A stretch of 64,000 nucleotides of DNA from positions 72,906,380 to 72,970,379 of the forward strand of contig JAPTHN010000001.1 of NCBI GenBank assembly GCA_026936325.1, read 5' to 3'. This DNA is from Platynereis dumerilii. Its lineage: Eukaryota; Annelida; Polychaeta; Phyllodocida; Nereididae. The notes beneath the pieces are model-generated. The model saw only the letters and a list, made by a program, of their open reading frames with translations, was not told where the DNA came from and did not search any database. Shown here one piece after another: positions 1 through 10,505 of this stretch (position 1 is its first letter; every line of letters starts with the position of its first letter). A program made the position numbers and the translations under genes.

Positions 1-374
1 TATCAAATATCAAGTCTAACCCTAATGCATTACAGCATAGTGTACTTTACATACACCTTCACGGATACATAGATCTTTTGCATAGTTACATACATATATA
101 AATACATAACTTTATTGATAGATTGCTACATACATAGATAGCTAACTAACTACAAAGATATAGATAGATACATCGACATATGCAACATACCTGCATATCC
201 ATTTACATAGACAGCACTCTCTCATTCATTTTTTTGTCATGGGCAATTTCTAGTAGTATATATTTACACTATTATGTAATATCAACAATCTAACATAGAC
301 TTGACTTTGACAGCTTTCAGTGTTATCCACCTTTCTACCATTTAGCTGATTATCAATATTATTTATCTATTAAA
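1..374. other. Flanking AT-rich DNA, no gene seen
   Basis: This is the left flank of the giant inverted-repeat element. It contains loose GATA/TACA-rich stretches around 100-200 but no ORF, RNA gene or recognisable repeat family. It ends in TATTATA (375-381), which recurs immediately to the right of the element at 14366-14372. Confidence 0.6.
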
Positions 375-381
375 TATTATA

Positions 382-520
382 CAATTATGGACTTCGGTTG
401 AGGTCAATATCAGGTTTTACGGACCTGACGGTGATATTCACCGAGGCCGAAGGCCGAGGTGAATATCACTAGGTCAGGTCCGTAAAACCTGATATTGACC
501 GAAACTGAAGTCCACAATTG
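382..520. repeat. Terminal palindrome, left end
   Basis: This is a near-perfect palindrome. CAATTATGGACTTCGG at the left mirrors the CTGAAGTCCACAATTG at the right, and the centre is the GTGATATTCACCGAGG block meeting its own reverse complement near 452. The same palindrome, slightly diverged, forms the right end of the giant element at 14246-14365. Confidence 0.85.
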
Positions 521-1518
521 TTTTGTTCCATGATGATTTTTTTTGGGGAAAATTTTTTTTCTGGAAATTTTTTTTTTTTTTGGGGAAAAAAAATTTTTTG
601 TGGAAATTTTCTTTTTTCAGAATTTTTTTTTTTTTTGAATTTTTTTTTTTTTTCGGAAATTTTTTTTTTTTTTTTGGAAAATTTTTTTTTCCAGGGAGGT
701 CAATAAATGTTATATTCACTGATCAGTGAATATAACATTTGTTAGGGAGGTCAATAACAAATGTTATATTCACTGATCAGTGAATATAACATTTGTTATT
801 GACCTGCCTGTCACACACCACCGCACACAGGTGAACATCACATTATGCAGGTGGGTTGTTGGCCAATCAGGAAGCTTGTTACATAGGGGTCATGGAACAA
901 TATACAGTTATCGCAAAGCACCGAGTGCAATATCAGTTTTTATGGCACCGAGGTGACTAATATTGCAAGAGGGCGCAGCCTGAGTGCAATATTAGTCACC
1001 GAGGTGCCATAAAAATTGCAGTCACCGAGGTGCCATAAAAATTCCACTCGGTGCTGTGCGATAACCGTATATTGTTCCATGACCCCAATGTAACAAGCCC
1101 CTGATTGGCCAACAACCCACCTGCATAATGTGATATTCACCTGTTTTGCATATTCAGATGTCTGCAAATTGATGTAATCTGAACCCCAACCAACTTCTAG
1201 AATTGGGCCCCGTCACTGTGTGCAGTGGTGTGTGACAGGCAGGTCTATAACAAAAGTGTTATTCACTGATCAGTGAATATAACATTTGCTATTGACCTCC
1301 CTGGAAAAAATTTCCAAAAATAAAAATTTTCATAAAAAAAAAAATTTCCCCAAAAAAATAAATCCAAAAAAAAAAAATCCCCAAAAAAAAAAAATTCCCA
1401 AAAAAAAAAAATGTCACAAAAAAAAAAAAAATTCCTAAAAAAAAAAAATTCCGAAAAAAACAACAACTTCGAATTACACTACTACGGAAGCCATTTTAGG
1501 ACATGACAAAAAAAAAAA
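521..1518. repeat. T-rich/A-rich inverted tracts around a nested palindrome
   Basis: From 521 to about 700 the plus strand is T-rich with short TGGGGAAAATTT words. From 1303 to 1465 it is A-rich with the complementary words. Between them sits another palindromic block. The segment 1466-1518 (containing GGAAGCCATTTTAGGACATG) joins to the first satellite array. The right end of the giant element has a single ~160-bp A-rich tract in the matching position, so the left end carries an extra inverted insertion. Confidence 0.7.
676..1302. repeat. Nested ~0.6-kb palindromic foldback
   Basis: The arms begin with CCAGGGAGGTCAATA and end with TATTGACCTCCCTGG. Each arm carries AATGTTATATTCACTGATCA palindromes, a GCAGGTGGGTTGTTGGCCAAT segment and a CACCGAGGTG segment. 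The centre lies near 975 in GAGGGCGCAGCC. The same CACCGAGGTG/GAGGGCGCAGCC core recurs at 12540-12680 and 13850-13980, so it is a dispersed foldback family. Confidence 0.75.
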
Positions 1519-2863
1519 AGTTAAATTGTACAAACGATTTACTATATTGTACAAACAATCTAGTAAATTGTACAAACAGTTTACTAAACTGTACAAACTG
1601 TTTACTACATTGTACAAACAATGTACTATATTGTACAAACAATATACTATATTGTACAAACGATCTAGTACATTGTACAAACAATGTACTATATTGTACA
1701 AACGATTTAAATTGCTATATTTTACAAACGATTTACTACATTGTACAAACGATTTACTACATTGTACAAACGATTTACTACATTGTACAAACAATTTACT
1801 ACATTGTACAAACAATTTACTACATTGTACAAACGATTTACTACATTGTACAAACAATCTAGTAAATTGTACAAACAATATAGTAAATTGTACAAACAGT
1901 TTACTACATTGTACAAACGATGTACTACATTGTACAAACAATGTAGTATATTGTACAAACAATATACTATATTGTACAAACGATCTAGTACATTGTACAA
2001 ACAATGTACTATATTGTACAAACAATTCAAATTGCTATATTGTACAAACGATTTACTACATTGTACAAACAATTTACTACATTGTACAAACGATTTACTA
2101 CATTGTACAAACGATTTACTACATTGTACAAACAATTTACTACATTGTACAAACGATTTACTACATTGTACAAACAATATAGTAAATTGTACAAACAATA
2201 TAGTAAATTGTACAAACGGTTTACTACATTGTACAAACGATGTACTACATTGTACAAACAATGTAGTATATTGTACAAACAATATACTATATTGTACAAA
2301 CGATCTAGTACATTGTACAAACAATGTACTATATTGTACAAACAATTTAAATTGCTATATTGTACAAACGATTTACTACATTGTACAAACGATTTACTAC
2401 ATTGTACAAACGATTTACTACATTGTACAAACGATTTACTACATTGTACAAACGGTTTACTACATTGTACAAACGGTTTACTGTACATTGTACAAACGGT
2501 TTACTACATTGTACAAACGGTTTACTACATTGTACAAACGGTTTACTACATTGTACAAACGGTTTACTACATTGTACAAACGATGTACTACATTGTACAA
2601 ACAATGTAGTATATTGTACAAACAATATACTATATTGTACAAACGATCTAGTACATTGTACAAACAATGTACTATATTGTACAAACAATTTAAATTGTTA
2701 TATTGTACAAACGATTTACTACATTGTACAAACGATTTACTACATTGTACAAACGATTTACTACATTGTACAAACGATTTACTACATTGTACAAACAATT
2801 TACTACATTGTACAAACGGTTTACTACATTGTACAAACGGATTATTACATTGTTCAAACGATA
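1519..2863. repeat. 21-bp satellite array 1 (forward)
   Basis: About 64 tandem copies of a 21-bp unit: ATTGTACAAAC followed by GATTTACTAC or close variants. The unit contains the palindrome TTGTACAA. A higher-order period is visible because the marker AATTGCTATAT recurs at 1711, 2031 and 2351 (320 bp apart), and its variant at 2694. The period is a multiple of three and the unit lacks stops in several frames, so long repetitive reading frames appear on both strands; these are not genes. The right edge, GATATAACAAATGTAGATGAA, resembles the edge of array 2. Confidence 0.95.
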
Positions 2864-3077
2864 TAACAAATGTAGATGAAGCAGAGCATTTTGTAAGGAT
2901 TTTTGTCTGGGAGACTGATGAAATAACCTTAAACCCTGACTGAGCACAGTCTGCCATTCAAGCAGGCGAAATTCAAGGCCTAATGGGTATTGAATTGGCT
3001 TCTAGGTCACTGGGACTGTTGCCTTTCAGGTCCGTGCTGCTGGCTGTAAGGTCCGTGCTCAGGAGCACACAGCCGAA

Positions 3078-3213
3078 CAGTGGCGTATTTAGGGGGCCAT
3101 GCCCCCCCCTCAGGCCCAAAATTAACATGGGAAAGATAGGAAAAGCCGCTAAACTTCCCGTATTGACCCAATGTCATGCCCCCCCCCTTAGGCCATTTCT
3201 AGATACGCCCCTG
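3078..3213. mobile_element. hAT-type MITE, 136 bp
   Basis: The ends are imperfect inverted repeats (CAGTGGCGTATTTAG and the complement of CAGGGGCGTATCTAG). The element is flanked on both sides by the 8-bp direct repeat CAGCCGAA (3070-3077 and 3214-3221). An 8-bp duplication is the hAT hallmark. The interior has C-tracts and no coding potential. Confidence 0.85.
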
Positions 3214-3426
3214 CAGCCGAACTTCACTGGGTATCTTCAAAAATGCATGTGTGGGCGGACCTGACAGGCAGCACAATCAGTGAAATGTGGGTTTGAACTT
3301 TTGATCTGATTTAGAAATTTAACTGCACTCTAAAAAAATTCAGACAGAATCGGTTTTTTAGATTCAAAATGGTTTTTTGAAAAACCAAATTTCAATGCAA
3401 AAAACTAACATGGACTTTTAAAAAAA

Positions 3427-3446
3427 TCTATCTATCTATCTATCTA

Positions 3447-3535
<89 letters not shown>

Positions 3536-3575
3536 ATCTATCTATATCTTTCTATATCTATCTATCTATCTATCG

Positions 3576-3606
<31 letters not shown>
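3427..3606. repeat. (TCTA)n microsatellite
   Basis: About 180 bp of tetranucleotide repeat with a few TGTC and TATC variants near 3449 and 3540. It is followed by a GGAGGGAGGGGGAGGG purine run. Confidence 0.95.
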
Positions 3607-3607
<1 letters not shown>

Positions 3608-3980
3608 GAGGAGGGAGGGGGAGGGCCACCCAGCCCTGCGTCACTGCACAGCTGACTGAACGTTACGGAAGACCACAAAATTTGGCTGAAATGGCAATTT
3701 GATAAATTTTTCCTCATCTATGGCGAAAAGCGATTTTGCTGAATGCATTCGCAACATCTGATTCTTTCATGGGAAGATATAATTATGCTTATACTAAAAG
3801 TAGGATTTTGATGAGCATTTGCCTTTAAAGATAGCACTGAAAGGTGCTGTTAACTCATCCGCTACATATCTATAAAATTCATCACTTATTCCATCTATTC
3901 CTGCAGCTTTATTATTTTTTGTTTTTTAAAGTTTAATTTAACTTCAGCCTCTGTAATATGACTATCACATATGGTCATAC
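3607..3980. other. No feature seen
   Basis: AT-rich sequence without an ORF or recognisable repeat. It lies between the microsatellite and the first headed satellite element. Confidence 0.5.
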
Positions 3981-4600
3981 ATCAATAAAAAAAACCCATC
4001 AAAACTCAGCCAGATTGAACAAGGTTGAACAAGGTTAAAAAACACATTTTCCGTACCTCGACTTCGCGTTTAATTTTGACCACGTTATATTTAATTCATG
4101 GCAAAACAACACATATGTACTTGTAGCTGAACTCAATATCTTCAAAATGCAATTTATTTGAAGTCAATCGGACCAGTGGTTGGCTCACAATCTTCAATCT
4201 TGCAAATGACAATTCAGTGATTTTGCCAGCGTCAGCTATATCGTTTGTACGATTTACTAAATCGTACAAACGATTTACTAAATCGTACAAACGATTTACT
4301 AAATCGTACAAACGATTTACTAAATCGTACAAACGATTTACTAAATCGTACAAACGATTTACTACATTGTACAAACGGTTTACTACATTGTACAAACAGT
4401 TTACTACATTGTACAAACAGTTTACCACTTTGTACAAACGGTTTACTATACATTGTACAAACGGTTTACTACATTGTACAAACGGTTTACTACATTGTAC
4501 AAACGGTTTACTACATTGTACAAACGGTTTACTACATTGTACAAACGATATAACAAATTTTGATGAATTCTCCCCTGTTATCCCATTGCAATCATCCAGT
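3981..4600 (+). mobile_element. Headed 21-bp satellite element, copy 1
   Basis: A ~230-bp non-repeated head (TTCCGTACCTCGACTTCGCG, then ATTTGAAGTCAATCGGACCA, then CAATCTTGCAAATGACAATTC) leads directly into a 21-bp array at 4239-4551. The first monomers read TAAATCGTACAAACGATTTAC and the later ones CATTGTACAAACGGTTTAC. The array ends in GATATAACAAATTTTGATGAA. Two further copies with the same head follow at 5905 and 6369. This head-plus-array organisation is known from satellite-bearing MITEs and small Helitron-like elements; I cannot assign the class. Confidence 0.75.
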
Positions 4601-4702
4601 GTCACATGCAGTTTAATTGGCCACGAATACCTTCAATGACCAGTGTCTAATAATTTTTATTTTGTCACTGTCTATGTATCTTCCTATGTATCTTTCTATC
4701 AT

Positions 4703-4765
4703 GCAGTAGCGTAGCTATTGGGGGGGGCCCCAATGGATAAGTGCCCCCCCCCATTTCAGATTTGA
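4703..4765. mobile_element. Fragment of G-tract MITE
   Basis: It starts CAGTAGCGTAGCTATTGGGG, similar to the ends of the hAT-type MITE at 3078, followed by G- and C-tracts. No second end or duplication was found. Confidence 0.4.
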
Positions 4766-5271
4766 AAAATTTGAAAAAATTATTGGAGCAGCCACATGTC
4801 GCTGGAATATGTCTGCCTAAAGTTGTGGCCTTCACCGGCGCACACTTATACCCGATTTTCTCTAGAATGAGTGGTTTTTACAAACTGCTCAATATTTCAT
4901 GTGTCCACTGAATTTCCCTACATTTTTGGTATGTATGTCATTTGCACAAATTACTACCTTTTAGGCCTGTTTGAGGAGTTGGGCAGATTTCTGTCAAAAT
5001 GACTTTCATAAATTTTCAATTTAGACTTATGAAATCAGACAGGTGATATATTGAAAACTTGTGAAGAAAGTTATGAAAAAAAACAACAAAAAACAATAGG
5101 ACCATTTCACTGCAAAAGATACTCTTTGTGACTCATAGTAGTTGATGAGGTGTCAAAAAATCGTTTTTAAGTGTGAGCAGTTTAGATGTGCGACATTTAA
5201 AGATCAACTGAATATCACTTAGATTTATAATTGTGGCTCCTGATATGCATGCAAATGTGAGTTTGAACTTT
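4766..5271. other. No feature seen
   Basis: AT-rich sequence with no convincing ORF, repeat or RNA. Confidence 0.5.
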
Positions 5272-5378
5272 GGATCTGATTTAGAAATTGAACTTATCTG
5301 ATTTAGAAATTGAACTGATCTGATTTAGAAATTGAACTGATCTGATTTAGAAATTGAACTGATTTAGAAATTGAACTG
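5272..5378. repeat. ~23-bp minisatellite
   Basis: About five tandem copies of GATCTGATTTAGAAATTGAAC, with the last unit shortened. A lone copy of the same word lies at 3303. Confidence 0.85.
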
Positions 5379-5745
5379 GTGTTCATCAAAGGAATTTAAC
5401 AAATTTTAATTAATGAAAATGAAAAATCAGAAATGGACAATCAAGAATTTTTTTGATACAGAAAGGGTGCCAAGAACATAAAATTAAGACAACCAAATGC
5501 GCAATAATGAGAGTTTCTGGAAAAAGTTGGTCTCCCAGTGACATTAATTTAGCAATCGCTGGCCACTCACATACTTTCATTGGAGTTGATGTCAATTCAT
5601 ATAAATAGATAGATGGATAGATTCAATGGATGGATAGACATCTAGGCCTATAAATAGATTATTTTAGATGGATAGCTGGATAAATAGATATAAATAGAAT
5701 GATTGATGAATTGGTAATATGTGTTCAAAGCTCATCTTGTCAACA

Positions 5746-5774
5746 GTTGATCTATCTATCTATCTGTCTATCTG

Positions 5775-5819
<45 letters not shown>

Positions 5820-5838
5820 ATAGCTATCTATCTATCTG
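5746..5838. repeat. (TCTA)n microsatellite
   Basis: Tetranucleotide repeat with TGTC interruptions. Confidence 0.9.
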
Positions 5839-5904
5839 TCTTTTATCTGTGGAATTTTATATATGTATATGGAACAGATAATGAAATAAGACATTGATAA
5901 ATAC

Positions 5905-6368
5905 CCATCAGATTGAACAAGGCTGAACACTACTGAACTAGGAGACAACTGCAAAAAAAACCCAGAATTTTCCGTACCTCATCTTCGCGTTTTATTTTAA
6001 CCAACTTCTTGTTAATTTCTGCAAAAACAAAACATATCAGCATATAGCTGAAGTCAATAGCTTTAAAATGCAATTTATTTGAAGTCAATCGGACCAGTGG
6101 TTGGCTCACAATCTTCAATCTTGCAAATGACAATTCAGTGATAGGGCCAGTGTCAGCTATATCGTTTAAACGATTTACTACATCGTTTAAACGATTTACT
6201 ACATCGTTTAAACGATTTACTACATCGTTTAAACGATTTACTACATCGTTTAAACGATTTACTACATCGTTTAAACGATTTACTACATCGTTTAAACGAT
6301 TTACTACATCGTTTAAACGATTTACCACATCGTTTAAACGATTTACTACATCGTTTAAACGATTTATT
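5905..6368 (+). mobile_element. Headed satellite element, copy 2 (GTTTAAAC variant)
   Basis: It has the same head as copy 1 (CGTACCTCATCTTCGCG, GAAGTCAATCGGACCAGTGG). The array at 6160-6366 has ten almost identical 21-bp units reading ATCGTTTAAACGATTTACTAC. Each unit contains the 14-bp perfect palindrome ATCGTTTAAACGAT in place of the GTAC-centred one used elsewhere. It is joined directly to copy 3. Confidence 0.8.
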
Positions 6369-6740
6369 GAACCAGGCTGAACACTGATGAACTAGGAGAC
6401 AAGTGCGAAAAAAAAACATTTTCCGTACCTCATCTTCGCGTTTTATTTTGACCACTTTCCTTTTAATTCTTAACAAAACAACACATATGCCCATATAGCT
6501 GAACTCAATATCTTCAAAATGAAATTTATTTGAAGTCAATCCGACCATTGGTTGACTCACAATCTTCAATCTTGCAAATGACAATCTAGTGGTGAAGCCA
6601 GAGTCAGCTATATTGTACAAACAATTTACTAAATCGTACAAACGATTTACTAAATCGTACAAACGATTTACTAAATCGTGCAAACGATTTACTAGATCGT
6701 ACAAACGATTTACTAGATCGTACAAACGATTTAGCAGGTA
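6369..6740 (+). mobile_element. Headed satellite element, copy 3
   Basis: The head begins ACCAGGCTGAACACTGATGA and matches copies 1 and 2 throughout. A short array of six or seven 21-bp units (AAATCGTACAAACGATTTACT) occupies 6607-6735. It lies head-to-tail with copy 2. Confidence 0.75.
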
Positions 6741-6822
6741 TACATCCCAAAGTTTGATCAAGTCTCTCCCTCAAATGTTGGAATAAACAGAAAGAAATAA
6801 CTGACGTCAGAAATTCTGTAAA

Positions 6823-6833
6823 CTACCTATCTG

Positions 6834-6899
<66 letters not shown>

Positions 6900-6912
6900 C
6901 ATCTATCTATCC

Positions 6913-6949
<37 letters not shown>

Positions 6950-6953
6950 CCTG
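6823..6953. repeat. (TCTA)n microsatellite
   Basis: Tetranucleotide repeat with TCCA variants. It lies immediately upstream of a SINE. Confidence 0.9.
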
Positions 6954-6954
6954 T

Positions 6955-7112
6955 CAGGGGGAGGGTTGGTCAGGTGGTAGCATGCTAGACCTTGGTCTGT
7001 CACCTTGGCCTATATATGTCCAACAGCTGCTTCAATCATCCTTCAAATCATTGCCATGTCCTCCCTAGCCTATCAAGTGCATAAATGCAGGACATAAAGC
7101 TCCAATCATCCA
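6955..7112 (+). mobile_element. tRNA-derived SINE (family S), diverged
   Basis: The start, GGGGGAGGGTTGGTCAGGTGG, resembles a tRNA A-box region. The body motif TTCAATCATCCTTCAAATCA and the tail motif GTGCATAAATGCAGGACATA are shared with copies at 27866, 45199, 47535 and (reverse) 60130. The B box is decayed here. Confidence 0.7.
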
Positions 7113-7171
7113 TCTATCGATCCCCTATCTCTCTATCTATCTTTGGGTGAGAAAATGCTGAAAAACTGATG

Positions 7172-7176
7172 GAGAC

Positions 7177-7213
<37 letters not shown>

Positions 7214-7214
7214 T

Positions 7215-7294
<80 letters not shown>

Positions 7295-7351
7295 GTTGAT
7301 AAATACGTAGACAGATAGGTAGATAGAGAGGTAGATAGATAGATAGATAGA
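7172..7351. repeat. (TAGA)n microsatellite
   Basis: A nearly pure tetranucleotide repeat, with GTTGATAAATACGTAGACAG interruptions near 7295. It abuts a 21-bp array. Confidence 0.9.
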
Positions 7352-7495
7352 TTGTTTGTACAAGGTAGTAAATCCTTTGTACAATGTAGTAAACTGTTTG
7401 TACAATTTACTATATTGTTTGTACAATTTACTATATTGTTTGTACAATGTAGTACATTGTTTGTACAATGTAGTAAATCGTTTGTACAATGTAGG
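7352..7495. repeat. 21-bp satellite array (reverse orientation)
   Basis: About seven units of TTTGTACAATGTAGTAAATCG, the reverse complement of the array 1 unit. It ends at the inverted-repeat arm, whose first bases are GGGCCATTCCATGCC. Confidence 0.9.
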
Positions 7496-9528
7496 GCCAT
7501 TCCATGCCAAATGGACCAAAATAAAGAAATTTTCCCACATCATGTTTTCCGATTTTGATGAAATTTTAACCTGATATACATGTATATGTATAATGAGCAC
7601 ATGCGAAATATTTCTGACATATTCCACACATTGTGCGTGTGAAAGCATTTTGAAAATGTTGGGCTTTCAACATAAAATTAATTTTTCATTTTTTGATATC
7701 TTCGAGAAAGGCTGCTGAAGGCTCATTTTTCAAGATATTGCCACAAAACCAGGCATATATCATGGTGAGATATAGACAATAATATACACTGAATATAATG
7801 TAAATGATGCTTTCCATCTGTTCGCACTAGCCTGTTAAATTTGGTTCATTATTGCGAAATTTGGGTAAGACAGGCTTCAAGATCTTGGTCAGGAATTACT
7901 GCCAAACTCACCACTTTCTAGCATACACAAAATGTATTCCAATTTTAGCCTATCTTATGTAAAATTTTCTCAGGAATTCAATTTTGGAAGAAAAAGATGC
8001 ACCCACTCTTTTATTTTGGAAGTTACACCCCTATTTGTAAAGCCCCCCTCAGTGGGGCACGCTAGATACCCCCAAAATATTATAAAATTTTCTGTAGGTC
8101 TGTGGCTTCAGTAATAAAGCAGCACTAATACCACTAATAAATATACTTGAATTCTATGATGATCCATCAAAAAATAAGATGACTACATGGGTATGAATTT
8201 TTTGTTTTAATGACAAACATTTTGTGGTGCTAAGTCGCGGTTTCTTATATTTCGCTTATTATTCATTTCACAGGAATAATTTTTACTTCATCAATCTCAG
8301 CAGAAAATAAGCTTCATTTTGAGTACCAACAACATATATTTCCGAGAAGTTTAGCCCAAACCAAGGAATTACCTTTTTCAGAAATAAAATTCTAAATAAC
8401 TTGCATTTTTTTATGGAGGCAGATATCGAAAAAATAACACAAACTCGTTTTAATGTAAATATCTGTGCATAACGAGTTTGACTTTCAGACCTGTATGACA
8501 AAAATTGACGAAATGCAAGTTATTTAGAAAAATGACATATTTTTTTCACACATCCAGAAGTGAAAAGCAGCGGCTTCATGTTTTGTATGTGTGAACCTAA
8601 ATACGCAAAGAAAGGACATTTTTATGTAGTCTGTTGCCTTCATCTGGTCCTTCTGGACACATTGGTATATAATTCATGTCCATAAACATCTCACTGACAT
8701 TGAGAAAATAATAATCAAATAGGAGCTTCACCCCATTTTAATAAATTGTTTTTACTTTTGTCACTTGACTTTGTTTCAATATTCTGTTCAGAGACCCACA
8801 TATATTGGTGCAAATTACTAAAACTGGATGCCATTTTAAACTTTGGACAATAGGGAACGTCATGGTACTTTCAATAATCATGAAACTTTGATATCTATCA
8901 AGAGAGAGACAGTCAAACTTTTATGTCTGAAAAATGTGTCACCAAAAATTAGCATTTTTCGCACGTTTTTTCACTTTAATGATAGGATAGCAACTTGAGA
9001 TCATTATTAAGACAATTAAAAAGGTCACCATCAGAAAGAGCACAATTTTTTACACAAGATGGAATATATTTTAAAATCTATGATAAGTTTTTGTGGCCTC
9101 GAGAATTTTTTCACACTTGTGGCAGTAACTCCTGACTAAGATCTTGAAGCCTGTCGTAAATTGTGGGTTTTTGGAATTTTTTCACTCAGAAACCAAGCTT
9201 TCAATAAACCTGAAACTTTGCAAAAATAGAGGCAGTATCGAGTTCTAGTGGTATGAATTTATTCATATTTCTAACTCCAATACTTTTTATGCACATGAAG
9301 AAAATCTCAGGACGATTCCTAAAATTGACTAATTTCAAGTTCAAAAATGGCCATGTGGGACAGGTGATAGAAACTCGAAATTTATTTTTCAAGCAGTTTA
9401 TGGGGTCATCTTGTATTTCAGCAAAAATGGTAGATGCATTACCTTTCATTTTTCTGGAATTAATTTTTAGAAATTGGGAGAAAAACCTTATTTACACTAT
9501 GTAGGAGCCTTCCAAGAGCAGGTGGAAC
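7496..9528. repeat. Left arm of large inverted repeat
   Basis: Parts of this segment match the reverse complement of 10506-11865: GGGCCATTCCATGCCAAATGG at the outer edge, GTTCGCACTAGCCTGTTAAA, CATGTGGGACAGGTGATAG, and GGAGCCTTCCAAGAGCAGGTGG at the inner edge. It carries an insertion that the right arm lacks. No conserved ORF was found. Confidence 0.75.
7869..9155. mobile_element. Non-autonomous TIR element, 1.29 kb, 4-bp TSD
   Basis: The ends are inverted repeats of about 38 bp starting GACAGGCTTCAAGATCTT. Both sides carry GTAA (7865-7868 and 9156-9159). The inverted-repeat partner at 11460-11510 has the uninterrupted sequence with a single GTAA, so it serves as an empty site. No ORF resembles a transposase. 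The superfamily is unassigned; a 4-bp duplication is compatible with Chapaev- or Sola-type elements, but the ends are not diagnostic. Confidence 0.75.
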
Positions 9529-10505
9529 TCAAAGTAAAGCGCCATTTTTTTAAGGTGCCTCAAATTGCCTTCTGAACATTACAAATCAGTTTTATTTAGA
9601 ATCACCAGTAATTTTTTTTATTTTCTCCTAAATTTGCAATCACCTCAACTCTTCAACCCCCTTTTGCAAGGATATCAGCTGCTGTTATGATAAATGTCTT
9701 GTGCATCTTCACCTGCTCAATTTGTACATTATGCCGCAGTGAGTAAATGCTTGAGAATACTGTCATTTTTTAGTCTCCCACTCAAAAATCCTTTACAAAT
9801 ACTCTGTCCCTGCTATTTGTGCAATTTTACCTGACAATTTCTATCAGTATCAAGGGTAAATGGTAGTTTCAATTATTGCTATTATTTACACTATCAGGTC
9901 TGAGGAAAATGTTGTGCTGTGGATGCAGTATATCAAAATTGTTTATAATCTTTAATATTCAATTTATGTGTGATGTCTCAGATCCGTTTTCAAAAATAAA
10001 AAATTTAATTAAAAATATCAGTTCTTTGTGTGTGAAATCATGTAAGATTCTCATGACAACAATGGAATGCATTACTTTGTACCCATAAAGGGGTCCCTGG
10101 GGTATATATACCTACATACTTAATAATCATAAAGCAACATTTGCTAAATTCTGGTCATCTGTCACTAGAATGATGTTATTACCAAAACTGAAATTAATGT
10201 CACTGTACATGAATTTTACATATTTTTCATCATATTGTAGTATTTTTTTAAACATATTGATAACCGAAGATACATTCTCATATTTAACATCATTAAAAGG
10301 CAACTGTATCAACTAATCTCATTTACAAAATCTGTCACAACAGCCCCATATTGTCAATTTTGAACTTCTTTGCAAAAATTCATTCAACATAATTTTTTTT
10401 ACTATTTCTTTTTGTGAGAAACCAATATACCTCTTTAAAGTTTGGTATTTTAAAATGTGTCTATCTGAGGTACTTTCAGAAATAAATTCAGCTCTTTATC
10501 TAACG
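9529..10505. other. Spacer between inverted arms, no gene seen
   Basis: AT-rich loop of the inverted repeat. The edges may be decayed continuations of the arms (TTGAGGCACC-like words on both sides). Only short ORFs without recognisable motifs. Confidence 0.5.

Noticed and set aside
1474-2957. Long ORFs (up to ~400 codons) on both strands with seven-residue repeats such as LYKRFTT
   Set aside because: They are produced by the 21-bp satellite, whose period is a multiple of three and lacks stops in several frames. They overlap each other in all frames and run into non-repeat DNA without any domain.
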